64,000 nucleotides of DNA from JAWKIW01 sp046331175 (GTDB lineage: Bacteria; Actinomycetota; Acidimicrobiia; Acidimicrobiales; Acidimicrobilacustridaceae): contig JAXLRI010000005.1 in NCBI GenBank assembly GCA_046331175.1, positions 62,001-126,000 on the forward strand, written 5' to 3'. A program made the translations under genes and the position numbers. This document shows positions 51,975-59,610 of this stretch, piece after piece; position 1 is the first letter of the stretch, and each line of letters opens with the position of its first letter. The notes under the pieces were generated by a model. The model made no database searches. It had not been told where the DNA came from and worked only from the letters and a program-made list of their open reading frames with translations.

Positions 51975-52100
51975 TTCGTCCGACATCAGGAGTGGCCCGG
52001 TCCGCCGGGTCCGGCAACCTGGGACGGACACCCAAGGTGCCATCCCGCCGCTTCGGTGGGGATGTGGCCGGCTCGCCGGCAACGAAGTGTCCGGGCTGCG
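51975..52100 (+). ncRNA. SAM riboswitch (SAM-I/SAM-IV clan) upstream of metX
   Basis: The leader of metX carries the conserved SAM-aptamer core: GACATCAGGAGTGG, then a GGTCC-type stem leading into GGCAACCTGGG, and later CCAAGGTGCCATCCC. The CAACC and AAGGTGCCA blocks are the most conserved parts of this clan and here stand about 20 bases apart, with a following CATCCC/GGGATG stem. The outer P1 stem (CCGACA with TGTCCGG, one bulge) can be drawn. The short P3 and actinobacterial host favour SAM-IV over SAM-I. A GC-rich stem (52101-52118) follows and may control access to GGAGGG at 52160. High SAM should turn off metX and metY. Confidence 0.78.
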
Positions 52101-52168
52101 AACCGCCCCCGGGGCGGCTCGGCGCTCGTCCACGTGGCACCGGTGTCTGCCCCCACGACGGAGGGACG

Positions 52169-52195
52169 ATGCGACGACACCGGGGTGCAGCGTGA
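52169..52195 (+). CDS. Possible eight-codon leader ORF coupled to metX
   Basis: ATG at 52169, preceded by GGAGGGACG, opens an eight-codon ORF (MRRHRGAA) whose TGA overlaps the metX GTG start (GTGA). The best ribosome binding site in the leader is in front of this ORF and not in front of metX, so metX may be translated by re-initiation. A weaker GGGG lies six bases before the metX GTG. Confidence 0.45.
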   Translation: MRRHRGAA

Positions 52196-53388
52196 GCGCA
52201 CCGTCGTCGCGCGCCCCGCTGGGGTCCCAGCCGCTCCCGGTCACCGGGGCGTGGCAGCCGGGCGACCCGGTGTTCCACCGCCACTTCCTCCACCGGGGTG
52301 AGCGGCCGTTCGCGCTCGAGGGTGGCGGTGTGCTGCCCGGCTACACCGTCGCCTACGAGACGTGGGGCCACCTCGACGCCGACGCCGCCAACGCGGTGCT
52401 CGTGTGCCACGCCCTCACCGGCGACGCCCACGCCGCCGGGCCGTCGGGGCCGGGTCAGCCCACACCCGGCTGGTGGGACGACCTCATCGGCCCGGGCCGG
52501 GCCCTCGACACCGATCGGCTGTTCGTGGTGTGCGCCAACGTGCTCGGCGGCTGCCAGGGCTCGACCGGACCGGCCTCGGCCCACCCGGTGGACGGACGTC
52601 CCTACGGCAGCCGGTTCCCGACCGTCTCCATCCGCGACGTGGTCCGCACCCAGGCCGCGCTCGCCGACCACCTGGGCATCGACCGGTGGCTGTCGGTGAT
52701 CGGTGGCTCGATGGGTGGGATGCAGGTCCTCGAGTGGGGCGTGATGTACCCCGACCGGGTGCGGTCGCTCGTCCCCATCGCCACGGCGGCGGCCGCCACC
52801 GCCCAGCAGATCGCCTACGGCTCGGTGGGCCGCCACGCCATCGCCCTCGACCCCCGCTGGCGGGGCGGCGACTACTACGACGCCGAGCCCGGCGACGGGC
52901 CGCACGCCGGCCTGGCGCTGGCCCGCCGGCTGGCCCAGATCACGTACCGCACCGACCAGGTCTTCGGCGAGCGGTTCGGGCGTGGCGTGGTCGAGTCGAT
53001 CGACGACGGGTTCTCGCAGTGGCAGCGCTTCGACGTCGAGGGCTACCTCGACTACCACGGCGACAAGCTGGTGCGCCGCTTCGACGCCAACACCTACCTC
53101 GTGGTGGCCAAGGCCATGGACCTGCACGACATCGGGCGCGGCCGCGGTGGCGTGGCCGGAGCCCTGGCCCGCGTGAAGGTGCCGGTCCTCACCATGAGCA
53201 TCACGACCGACGTGCTCTACCACCCGTACCAGCAGCTCGAGATCCGCGACGTGCTGCGGGCCACGGGGGGCACCGCGGAGCACGCCGTCATCGACAGCCC
53301 CCACGGCCACGACGCCTTCCTGCTCGAGACCGACCAGGTCGCCGACGCCGTGGTCCCGTTCCTCACCGACGTGGAGAAGCAGCCGTGA
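52192..53388 (+). CDS. metX: Homoserine O-acetyltransferase MetX
   Basis: A 398-residue alpha/beta hydrolase-fold enzyme that acetylates homoserine for methionine synthesis. The nucleophile Ser173 lies in IGGSMGGMQVLEW, the His in SPHGHDAFLLE near 365, and the family blocks VCHALTGDAHAAG, ANVLGGCQGSTGP and FPTVSIRDVVRTQ are all present. Activity toward acetyl- rather than succinyl-CoA is by family. The GTG start at 52192 lies after a SAM riboswitch and overlaps a mini-ORF. Its stop overlaps the metY start (GTGA), so the two enzymes are made together. Confidence 0.96.
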   Translation: MSAPSSRAPLGSQPLPVTGAWQPGDPVFHRHFLHRGERPFALEGGGVLPGYTVAYETWGHLDADAANAVLVCHALTGDAHAAGPSGPGQPTPGWWDDLIGPGRALDTDRLFVVCANVLGGCQGSTGPASAHPVDGRPYGSRFPTVSIRDVVRTQAALADHLGIDRWLSVIGGSMGGMQVLEWGVMYPDRVRSLVPIATAAAATAQQIAYGSVGRHAIALDPRWRGGDYYDAEPGDGPHAGLALARRLAQITYRTDQVFGERFGRGVVESIDDGFSQWQRFDVEGYLDYHGDKLVRRFDANTYLVVAKAMDLHDIGRGRGGVAGALARVKVPVLTMSITTDVLYHPYQQLEIRDVLRATGGTAEHAVIDSPHGHDAFLLETDQVADAVVPFLTDVEKQP

Positions 53389-54605
53389 ACCCGCCCACCA
53401 GCGAGCCGACCCCACCCCCCAGCGAGCCGACCGACCCGGCCGCCGAGCGCGCCGCGCTGCACCCCGAGACCCGTGCCATCCGAGCCGGCCGCGACGACAA
53501 CGACACCGCGCTCGCCCCGATCCTGTGGGCCACCACCACGTTCGTGACGCCCACCGTCGACGAGGGCCGCCGCATGGCCACCTCGGCGGGGGCCAACCGC
53601 TTCTACAGCCGCTACGGCAACCCGACCGTCCAGGGCTTCGAAGACGCCATCGCCGAGCTCGAGGGGGCCGAGACGGCCCGGGCGTTCGCCAGCGGCATGG
53701 GCGCCATCTCCGCCGTCGTGCTCGGCATCTGCTCGTCGGGCGACCACATCGTCACCCAGCGCCAGCTCTACGCCGGCACCCAGCTGCTGTTCCAGGCCGT
53801 GTGCCCCCGCTTCGGCATCGATGTCACCTTCGTCGACGGCACCGAGCCGGGCGCCTTCGCCGCCGCCGTGCAGCCGGGTCGCACGACCTTGGTGTTCGCC
53901 GAGACGCCGGCCAACCCGCGCCTCGACCTGGTCGACCTCGACGAGGTCGGCGCCATCGCCGGACCCATCACCGTGGTCGACTCCACCTTCGCCACGCCCC
54001 TGGTGCAGCGGCCCCTCGACCACGGGGTCGACCTCGTCCTGCACTCGGCCACCAAGGCCATCGGCGGCCACAACGACGCCACCCTCGGCGTGATCGCCGG
54101 CAGCCGCGAGCTGCTGCAGTGGCTGTGGTCGTTCGCCGTCCTGCAGGGAGCCAACGCCTCGCCGTTCGACGCCATGAACGGGCTGCGCGGCCTGCGCACC
54201 CTCGGCGTGCGCACCCGCCAGCAGACCGAGACCGCCCAGCGGCTGGCCGAGGTGCTCGAGCAGCACGAGGCGGTCGAGGCCGTCGCCTACCCCGGGCTGG
54301 CCTCGCACCCCCAGCACGACCTCGCCAAGCGCCAGATGGCCTTCACGGGTGGCCTGCTCACCTTCGACGTGCGGGGCGGGCTCGAGGCCGGGCGCCGCTT
54401 CGTGGAGTCCACCCGGGTCGCTCAGCTGGCCACCTCGCTCGGTGGCCCCGAGACGCTCGTGACCCACCCGGCGTCGACCACCCACGTCTCGCTCACCCCC
54501 GACGAGCTGGCCGCCTCGGGCATCGGCGAGGGGACCATCCGGGTGTCGGTGGGCCTCGAGCACCCCGACGACGTGATCGCCGACTTCCTGCAGGCCCTGG
54601 CCTGA
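53385..54605 (+). CDS. metY: O-acetylhomoserine sulfhydrylase (MetY/MetZ type)
   Basis: A 406-residue PLP enzyme of the Cys/Met metabolism family that makes homocysteine from acetylhomoserine and sulfide. The PLP Lys224 lies in HSATKAIGGH; SRYGNPT near residue 75 and SLGGPETLVTHPAST near 355 are family blocks. At 406 residues it is shorter than typical MetY (about 430) and closer to MetZ. The metX partner implies O-acetylhomoserine as substrate. The first 20 residues are Pro/Thr-rich and may be disordered. GTG at 53385 overlaps the metX stop. Confidence 0.9.
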   Translation: MNPPTSEPTPPPSEPTDPAAERAALHPETRAIRAGRDDNDTALAPILWATTTFVTPTVDEGRRMATSAGANRFYSRYGNPTVQGFEDAIAELEGAETARAFASGMGAISAVVLGICSSGDHIVTQRQLYAGTQLLFQAVCPRFGIDVTFVDGTEPGAFAAAVQPGRTTLVFAETPANPRLDLVDLDEVGAIAGPITVVDSTFATPLVQRPLDHGVDLVLHSATKAIGGHNDATLGVIAGSRELLQWLWSFAVLQGANASPFDAMNGLRGLRTLGVRTRQQTETAQRLAEVLEQHEAVEAVAYPGLASHPQHDLAKRQMAFTGGLLTFDVRGGLEAGRRFVESTRVAQLATSLGGPETLVTHPASTTHVSLTPDELAASGIGEGTIRVSVGLEHPDDVIADFLQALA

Positions 54606-54625
54606 GGCCGGCGGCGCCGGCGGCT

Positions 54626-54665
54626 CGATCGGGCTGCTCGCGGCCCCGCGGCGCCGGCCCGATCG
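54626..54665 (+). terminator. Hairpin after metX-metY
   Basis: CGATCGGGC and GCCCGATCG pair perfectly; the loop contains a second small stem (CGCGG with CCGCG). It lies 20 bases after the metY stop. The remaining gap to 54752 has a TTTTT run near 54712 and no gene. Confidence 0.55.
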
Positions 54666-54752
54666 GCCGGGCTGGGCCGTTCGGATCAGGGGCATGGGTC
54701 GAACGACCTACTTTTTCCTTCAGCCCGGGCCGGGGGTCGTCGATATCTGGTC

Positions 54753-55898
54753 GTGATGACGACGTGTGGCAGCTGCGGCGCCCGCCTCCAGACCAGCGAC
54801 CGGTACTGCCCGGCCTGCGACGCCCCCAACCTGGCCGGGCCCCACGCCCCCAAGTTCCGGCCCCGCGCCACCGACCTGCCGCCGGTCGAGGAGCGGCCCC
54901 GCCGCCTGCACCCCGGTGGGCCGGCCTGCCCCCGCTGCGGTGAGGACGACATCCCCCGCCGAGCCGCCTACTGCCCCTCCTGCGGCATGGACCTCGCCGG
55001 GGCCCGCCGGGCGGCGGCCTTCGCCCCCGACCACGTGACCGGGGTGTGGACCAGCCCGGGGCCCCACAACCTCGACCCCTACCGGCCGCTGCGGCGCCTG
55101 ACCGGCGTCCTCGTCGCCGGCCTGGTCGTGGTCATCGGCCTGGTCGTGGCCTGGTCGGTCGCCCAGCTCGTGCTGTACGCCAAGCTCCAGCCGCGGCTGC
55201 CGGCCCTGCCGCTCGACGCCGAGGCGGCCCGCACGTGGACCGGGCGGCTGGCCGTCGCCTCCGCCGTCGCCGGGCTCGTCGTCCTGCTCGTCACGGTGGC
55301 GTGGACGAACCGCGCCTATCGGAACCTGCCGGCGCTGGCGGTCGCCGGCCTGCGGTTCAGCCCCGAGGTCGTGCCGGCCTCGTGGCTCGTGCCGGGCGTG
55401 AACCTGATCGTCCCCAAGCTGGTGCTCGACGAGCTGTGGCGGGGGAGCGGGCCCGACGAGGTGCCGGGGTCGACCGGGTGGCGGCGGCGCCCGGTCCCGT
55501 TCCTGTCCCACCTGGGCTGGGGCGTCCTGATGGCGGGGGCGACCGGTGCCATCCTCGCCGACCTGGGGCTGGCCGCCGACCCCGGCTCCGACGTCGACGG
55601 CCTGCGCCTGGTGCTGCTGCTCGGCGCCGCCTCCGGCATCGCCATCGCCCTCGGCGTGGTGCTGCTCGGCGTGTTCGTCACCCAGATCGGCGACCGCCAG
55701 CTCGAGCGGGCCGTCGTGCTCGGCCCGCCCGAGTTCGTCGTCGTGCGGGCGGCCCGGTGGGGCCGTGGCTCGGTGGGCGCCGACGTGGCCGACATCGACG
55801 CCGAGGTCGCGGTGGCACCGGCCGCCGACGGCACCGTGCCCACGCCCCTCACGCCTCCGGCCATGCCCCGCCCCGGCGTGGTGTGGGGCCGGTACTGA
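54753..55898 (+). CDS. Double zinc-ribbon DUF4328-like membrane protein
   Basis: A 381-residue protein. There are two zinc ribbons: CGSCGARL...CPACD at residues 5-23 and CPRCGEDD...CPSCG at about 59-77. Four membrane helices follow: VLVAGLVVVIGLVVAWSVAQLVLY, a second near 165 (VASAVAGLVVLLVTVAW), FLSHLGWGVLMAGATGAILADL and LRLVLLLGAASGIAIALGVVLLGVF. The block WTNRAYRNLPALAVAGLRFSPEVVPASWLVPGVNLIVPKLVL is the DUF4328 pattern. Function is unknown. The start is GTG at 54753 or the ATG next to it. It is one of three zinc-ribbon proteins in this part of the window. Confidence 0.75.
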   Translation: MMTTCGSCGARLQTSDRYCPACDAPNLAGPHAPKFRPRATDLPPVEERPRRLHPGGPACPRCGEDDIPRRAAYCPSCGMDLAGARRAAAFAPDHVTGVWTSPGPHNLDPYRPLRRLTGVLVAGLVVVIGLVVAWSVAQLVLYAKLQPRLPALPLDAEAARTWTGRLAVASAVAGLVVLLVTVAWTNRAYRNLPALAVAGLRFSPEVVPASWLVPGVNLIVPKLVLDELWRGSGPDEVPGSTGWRRRPVPFLSHLGWGVLMAGATGAILADLGLAADPGSDVDGLRLVLLLGAASGIAIALGVVLLGVFVTQIGDRQLERAVVLGPPEFVVVRAARWGRGSVGADVADIDAEVAVAPAADGTVPTPLTPPAMPRPGVVWGRY

Positions 55899-55923
55899 CC
55901 GCCCGCCCTCCGGCCGCCGACCG

Positions 55924-55943
55924 CCGGCGCTGATCAGCGCCGG
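55924..55943. terminator. Perfect 20-bp palindrome before the Fpg/Nei gene
   Basis: CCGGCGCTGATCAGCGCCGG is its own complement and would fold as a 7-bp stem with a six-base loop. It lies 25 bases after the zinc-ribbon gene and 70 before the glycosylase start; it may terminate or serve as an operator. Confidence 0.5.
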
Positions 55944-56012
55944 GCGCGGCGGCTCGGCTGCCGGTCGGCTGCCGGTTGGGCGCCGGTGCGGGCGAGGTGC
56001 TGCACTCGTCGG

Positions 56013-56813
56013 GTGCCCGAGGGACTGGAGGTCGAGTACTACCGGCGGCTGGCCGACACCGCCGTGGGGCGCCGGATCGGCGCGGTCGAAGCTCCCGACG
56101 CCTGGTACCTGAAGGGCGGCGTCGGCCCCGGTGCGGTGGTGGCGGCGCTCGAGGGCCGCCGGGTGACGGGCACCCGGCGGATCGGCAAGCTGCTCCTCGT
56201 CGACACTGACGGGCCGACGCTCGGCCTGCGCTTCGGGATGACCGGTCGCCTCCTGGTCGACGACACCGCGGCCATCGAGCACCTCGAGTACAGCTCGCGC
56301 CGGGAGGACCCCACCTGGGACCGGTTCGTGCTGCGCTTCGGCACCACCCGCCGCCCCGCCGGCGACCTGCGGATGCGCGACCCCCGCCGGTTGGGGGCCG
56401 TCGAGCTGGAGCCGGCCACCGACCGGCTCGGCGTCGACCTGTTCGACGTGACGCCTCGCGCCCTGGCCGCGGTGCTCGCCGGGTCGTCGGCGCCGCTCAA
56501 GGCCCGCCTGCTCGACCAGTCGCGGGTGGCGGGCCTGGGCAACCTGCTCGTCGACGAGATCCTGTGGCGGGCCCGCCTGGCTCCCGACCGGCCCGCCGGC
56601 TCGCTCGACGCCGCCGAGCAGCGCCGCCTCCAGCGCACCATCCGCACGACGGTGCGCCAGCTGCTCGAGCGGGGCGGCTCCCACACCGGCGACCTGATGG
56701 TGGCCCGGGTCCGCGGTGGCACCTGCCCGCGCTGCGGGACCCCGCTGGCGCGCCAGACCGTCGGCGGGCGCACCACCTACTGGTGCCGCTCGTGCGTCGG
56801 GCGGGCGCGGTGA
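56013..56813 (+). CDS. Formamidopyrimidine-DNA glycosylase / endonuclease VIII-like (Fpg/Nei)
   Basis: A 266-residue DNA repair enzyme that removes oxidised bases and cuts the DNA by lyase action. The start VPEGLEVEYYRR gives the catalytic Pro2 and Glu3 after Met removal. The helix-two-turn-helix is seen in LLDQSRVAGLGNLLVDEILWRARLAP near 178, and the C-terminal zinc finger is CPRCGTPLARQTVGGRTTYWCRSC. Lys55-type region: RIGKLLLVDTDGPTLGLRFGMTGRL. GTG at 56013 is required to place Pro at position 2; upstream codons would block the active site. Fpg and Nei cannot be firmly separated by sight. Confidence 0.9.
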   Translation: MPEGLEVEYYRRLADTAVGRRIGAVEAPDAWYLKGGVGPGAVVAALEGRRVTGTRRIGKLLLVDTDGPTLGLRFGMTGRLLVDDTAAIEHLEYSSRREDPTWDRFVLRFGTTRRPAGDLRMRDPRRLGAVELEPATDRLGVDLFDVTPRALAAVLAGSSAPLKARLLDQSRVAGLGNLLVDEILWRARLAPDRPAGSLDAAEQRRLQRTIRTTVRQLLERGGSHTGDLMVARVRGGTCPRCGTPLARQTVGGRTTYWCRSCVGRAR

Positions 56814-56821
56814 GGTCCCGG

Positions 56822-56839
56822 CGCCCTCGCCGGAGGGCG
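56822..56839 (+). terminator. Hairpin after the Fpg/Nei gene
   Basis: CGCCCTC and GAGGGCG pair around GCCG, eight bases after the stop. Confidence 0.55.
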
Positions 56840-56884
56840 GCGGGAGGAGGCCGTCGCACGCCGGGCGGTAACCTGCTGCGGACC

Positions 56885-58489
56885 ATGGCCCCCGCCTCCC
56901 GCCCCCCCGCTCCGGCGGCACCGACCCGAGCCCTGCTGCTGGTCGCCGCCGTCCTCGTCATCGGCGCCGTCGCGCTGGTGGCGCAGCTGGCGCTGGGCGG
57001 CCCGTCCCTCGCCCAGGTGAGCAGCTCGTCGTCCCAGCCGGTGTCGTCGAGCACCACGCGCCCGCCGACCTCGATGACGACGCTGGCGCCCACCACGACG
57101 ACGACCCGCTACGTCACCACGACCACCCGGTACGTCACGACGACGACCCGCTACGTCACGACCAGCACCTACGCGACGAGCACCACCCCGACGACCACGT
57201 CGTCGTCGGACTCGGGGAGCTTCACCGGCTCGACCCTCGGCCGGTCGACCACGACGGCCTCGTCCACCACGTCCTCCACCGCATCGACGACCACGGCGCC
57301 GAAGGCGTCCGAGGTGACCGACACGTCCACCGGCAACGGCCTCAAGCTGGTCGTCGGCGGCCTGGTCGGGGTGGCCGTGCTGATCAGCGGCCTCACGTTC
57401 CTGTACTGGCGCCACACCAAGCCCGTGCCCGAGGAGCTGGGCCCGGTCGACGAGCCGATCGACTACGCGGCGATCGGGGCGGCGGCGGTCGACGGCGCCA
57501 TCGCCGACACCGGCGTGGCCGTCGGGACCGCGGGGTCGACCGGTGCCACCGGCGACGCCGAGGCCGCTGGGGCAGGCGGAGCAGGTGCGGCTGGCTCGGG
57601 TGGGGCCGGCTCGGGCGCGACGGGATCGGGCGCAGGGGCCGGCCTGGCCGCCGGCGCGGCGGCCGGCGGGCTGCTGGCCGGGGCGACGGCCGAAGGTGAC
57701 GCGACATCGACCTCCGCTGCCGCCGGCCCGCCCGACGGCGACGGCCCGTCGGGCGCGGGGACATCGGCCGCCGATGCCGATGGGCCGACCGAGGCCGCTG
57801 GGACGCCAGGGCCGGCGACGACGCTCGCCGGCGCCGTGCTCGCCGGGGCGGCGCTGGGGGCCACCGCCGACCGCGGCGACGAGGACGAGGACGCGGACGA
57901 GCAGGGCGGCGCCGAGCCGGCGACCGACGGGGCGACGGCGGCGAGCGACGCCGGGGTCCCGCCCGGCGCCGGCACGCCGTCGGCGACCGATGCCCCCTTG
58001 CTCGACGCCGCCACGATCGCCGCGCCGCTGGTCACCACCGCGCCCACCGCCGACGACCGCGAGACGCTGCCGGGTCCGCCGCCGGTGGCCCTCTACGATG
58101 CCGAGGCCGACGTCGCCGACGTCGCCGACGTCGCCGACGTGGCCGACGTGGCGGCCACCGCCGAGGCCGACGCTGGTGCCGGCTCGTCGCCGGCGGCGGC
58201 CCCCGCCTACCCGGCGGGCGCGGCGCTGCCCCCGCCCCCGCTGGTGGCCCCGACGCCCAAGCCGCGCGTCGAGCCGAGCGGCGTCACCATCCTCGGCCCG
58301 GTGCGGCCGGGCGGGCGGGCCTCGGCCACCGACGACGAGGCGCCCGGCGTCGACGACGGCGCGGGTGCCGAGTCGGGCGGGGTGCTCGAGGACGAGCCGC
58401 TGCGGATCGTCACGATGGAGGACCTCGAGCGTGAGCGGCGCTTCGACGCCGCCACCCGGGGCGACGGCCACGACCAGGAGGACCGATGA
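56885..58489 (+). CDS. Two-helix surface protein with Thr-rich and Ala/Gly-rich regions
   Basis: A 534-residue protein of unknown function. The first helix (residues 15-38, RALLLVAAVLVIGAVALVAQLAL) is followed by a Thr/Ser-rich loop of 115 residues that holds three TTTRYVT repeats. A second helix (LKLVVGGLVGVAVLISGLTFLYW, near 155) follows, and then 350 residues of Ala/Gly/Asp-rich low-complexity sequence with DVA repeats and a C-terminal LRIVTMEDLERERRFD. The Thr loop is probably outside and the C-terminus inside. The next gene starts by ATGA overlap, so the two are coupled. Confidence 0.55.
   Translation: MAPASRPPAPAAPTRALLLVAAVLVIGAVALVAQLALGGPSLAQVSSSSSQPVSSSTTRPPTSMTTLAPTTTTTRYVTTTTRYVTTTTRYVTTSTYATSTTPTTTSSSDSGSFTGSTLGRSTTTASSTTSSTASTTTAPKASEVTDTSTGNGLKLVVGGLVGVAVLISGLTFLYWRHTKPVPEELGPVDEPIDYAAIGAAAVDGAIADTGVAVGTAGSTGATGDAEAAGAGGAGAAGSGGAGSGATGSGAGAGLAAGAAAGGLLAGATAEGDATSTSAAAGPPDGDGPSGAGTSAADADGPTEAAGTPGPATTLAGAVLAGAALGATADRGDEDEDADEQGGAEPATDGATAASDAGVPPGAGTPSATDAPLLDAATIAAPLVTTAPTADDRETLPGPPPVALYDAEADVADVADVADVADVAATAEADAGAGSSPAAAPAYPAGAALPPPPLVAPTPKPRVEPSGVTILGPVRPGGRASATDDEAPGVDDGAGAESGGVLEDEPLRIVTMEDLERERRFDAATRGDGHDQEDR
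57098..57160 (+). repeat. Three 21-bp repeats encoding TTTRYVT
   Basis: A unit close to ACGACGACCCGCTACGTCAC plus one base occurs three times inside the gene at 56885. Each copy encodes Thr-Thr-Thr-Arg-Tyr-Val-Thr. Confidence 0.85.
58109..58153 (+). repeat. Five 9-bp repeats encoding Asp-Val-Ala
   Basis: GACGTCGCC (three times) and GACGTGGC(C/G) (twice) follow one another in the same gene. Confidence 0.85.
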
Positions 58490-58716
58490 GCGAGGGCTTC
58501 GACGTCGACGCCATGATCCGCCGCTTCCGCGAGCGGGCGGCCGCGGTCAAGGCCCGCCCGCTGCCGCCGGTCGCCGGCGAGGAGCGCACCCGGTTCATCG
58601 AGCAGGCCCAGCTCGACTTCCAGGACTTCGCCATCATCGGTGACGCCACCGCCGAGGTCGACGACGGCGTCCTGGTGCTGCGCGTCGACCTGCGCCCGCC
58701 CGACGCCCGGGGCTGA
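58486..58716 (+). CDS. Small conserved-looking cytosolic protein
   Basis: A 76-residue protein that I do not recognise. The N-terminal half is a basic helix (DAMIRRFRERAAAVKARPLPPV), the middle an acidic helix (EERTRFIEQAQLDFQDFAIIGD), and the end a strand pair (ATAEVDDGVLVLRVDL). Small helical proteins like this often bind a partner. Its ATG overlaps the stop of the preceding surface protein (ATGA), so they are co-translated, and the DUF4202 gene starts four bases after its stop. The ATG has AGGAGGACC upstream. Confidence 0.6.
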   Translation: MSEGFDVDAMIRRFRERAAAVKARPLPPVAGEERTRFIEQAQLDFQDFAIIGDATAEVDDGVLVLRVDLRPPDARG

Positions 58717-58720
58717 CCCG

Positions 58721-59317
58721 GTGGCCGTCGGCGACGAGCGCTACCGGACGGCGATCGTCGCCATCGACGCCGCCAACGCCGAGGACCCTGCGACCGTGTC
58801 GTTCGAGGGGCGGGAGCGACCGAAGGAACAGCTCCACGCCGAGCTCATGACGGCGTGGGTGCACCGGCTCGACCCCGGGGCCGAGGAGGCCCAGCTGCTG
58901 GCCGCCCGGGCCCACCACCTGCGGCGCTGGGTGCTGCCCCGGGACGAGTACCCCGAGGGTCGGGCGGGCTACCTGCGCTGGCGGACCGAGCTGAAGCGGC
59001 GCCACGCCGCCGAGGTGGGTGCCATCCTCGCCGACCACGGGTACGAGCCGGAGGTGATCGACCGCGTCGGCGCCATCATCCGCAAGGAGGGGCTGGGCAC
59101 CGATCCGGCGGTCGGTGTGCACGAGGACGCGCTGTGCCTCGTCTTCCTGCAGACCCAGCTCGACGACGTGGCCGCCCGGCTCGGCCCGGACAAGACGGTC
59201 GACGTGCTGGTCAAGAGCATCCGCAAGATGACCGACCAGGGTCGCCAGGCCGCGCTGGGCCTGTCGTACACCGCGGCGTCCCGATCCCTGGTCGAGGCCG
59301 CCCTCGCGGCGATCTGA
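58721..59317 (+). CDS. DUF4202 family protein
   Basis: A 198-residue all-helical cytosolic protein of the DUF4202 family. Typical blocks are AIVAIDAANAEDPATVSFEGRERPKEQLHAELMTAWV near residue 10, AARAHHLRRWVLPRDEYPEGRAGYLRWRTELKRRHA near 65 and VHEDALCLVFLQTQLDD near 135. The conserved His pairs (ARAHH, ELKRRHA) and HED resemble an HD-type metal site, so a phosphohydrolase role is possible; the family function is unknown. GTG at 58721 lies four bases after the small gene's stop. Confidence 0.8.
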   Translation: MAVGDERYRTAIVAIDAANAEDPATVSFEGRERPKEQLHAELMTAWVHRLDPGAEEAQLLAARAHHLRRWVLPRDEYPEGRAGYLRWRTELKRRHAAEVGAILADHGYEPEVIDRVGAIIRKEGLGTDPAVGVHEDALCLVFLQTQLDDVAARLGPDKTVDVLVKSIRKMTDQGRQAALGLSYTAASRSLVEAALAAI

Positions 59318-59610
59318 CCGGCGGTCGGGGCACGCCTGCTGCGGGCTGGGGAGGGGGACGCGCGCGAGTCGCGGCCGGGACGTCGCAGTGGGACCGGCGG
59401 AAGCGTCGGGAGATCGAAGCCATCCGCGTCGAGGTCGGTGAGCTGCCGGTGGCCACGCTCGCTCGCTGGACGGCGGCGCGCATCGGCGTCGGCCGGCCCC
59501 GTCCCCGCGGCGGCCGAGCGTGGCGGCGCGAGCGTCTACGGTGACGGCCACGTTCGTCGGCTGACCCGGTGCGAGGGCGGTCGGGGTTCCATCGATGGTG
59601 CGAGGTGACG
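59318..59610. other. 293-base gap with no clear gene
   Basis: One frame remains open through part of it and reads a basic stretch ending at 59544, but it has no good start and no recognisable fold. I see no strong hairpin or repeat. Confidence 0.4.

Noticed and set aside
59346..59544. Small basic ORF in the gap before the giant zinc-ribbon gene
   Set aside because: No ribosome binding site, no good start codon and no recognisable fold.
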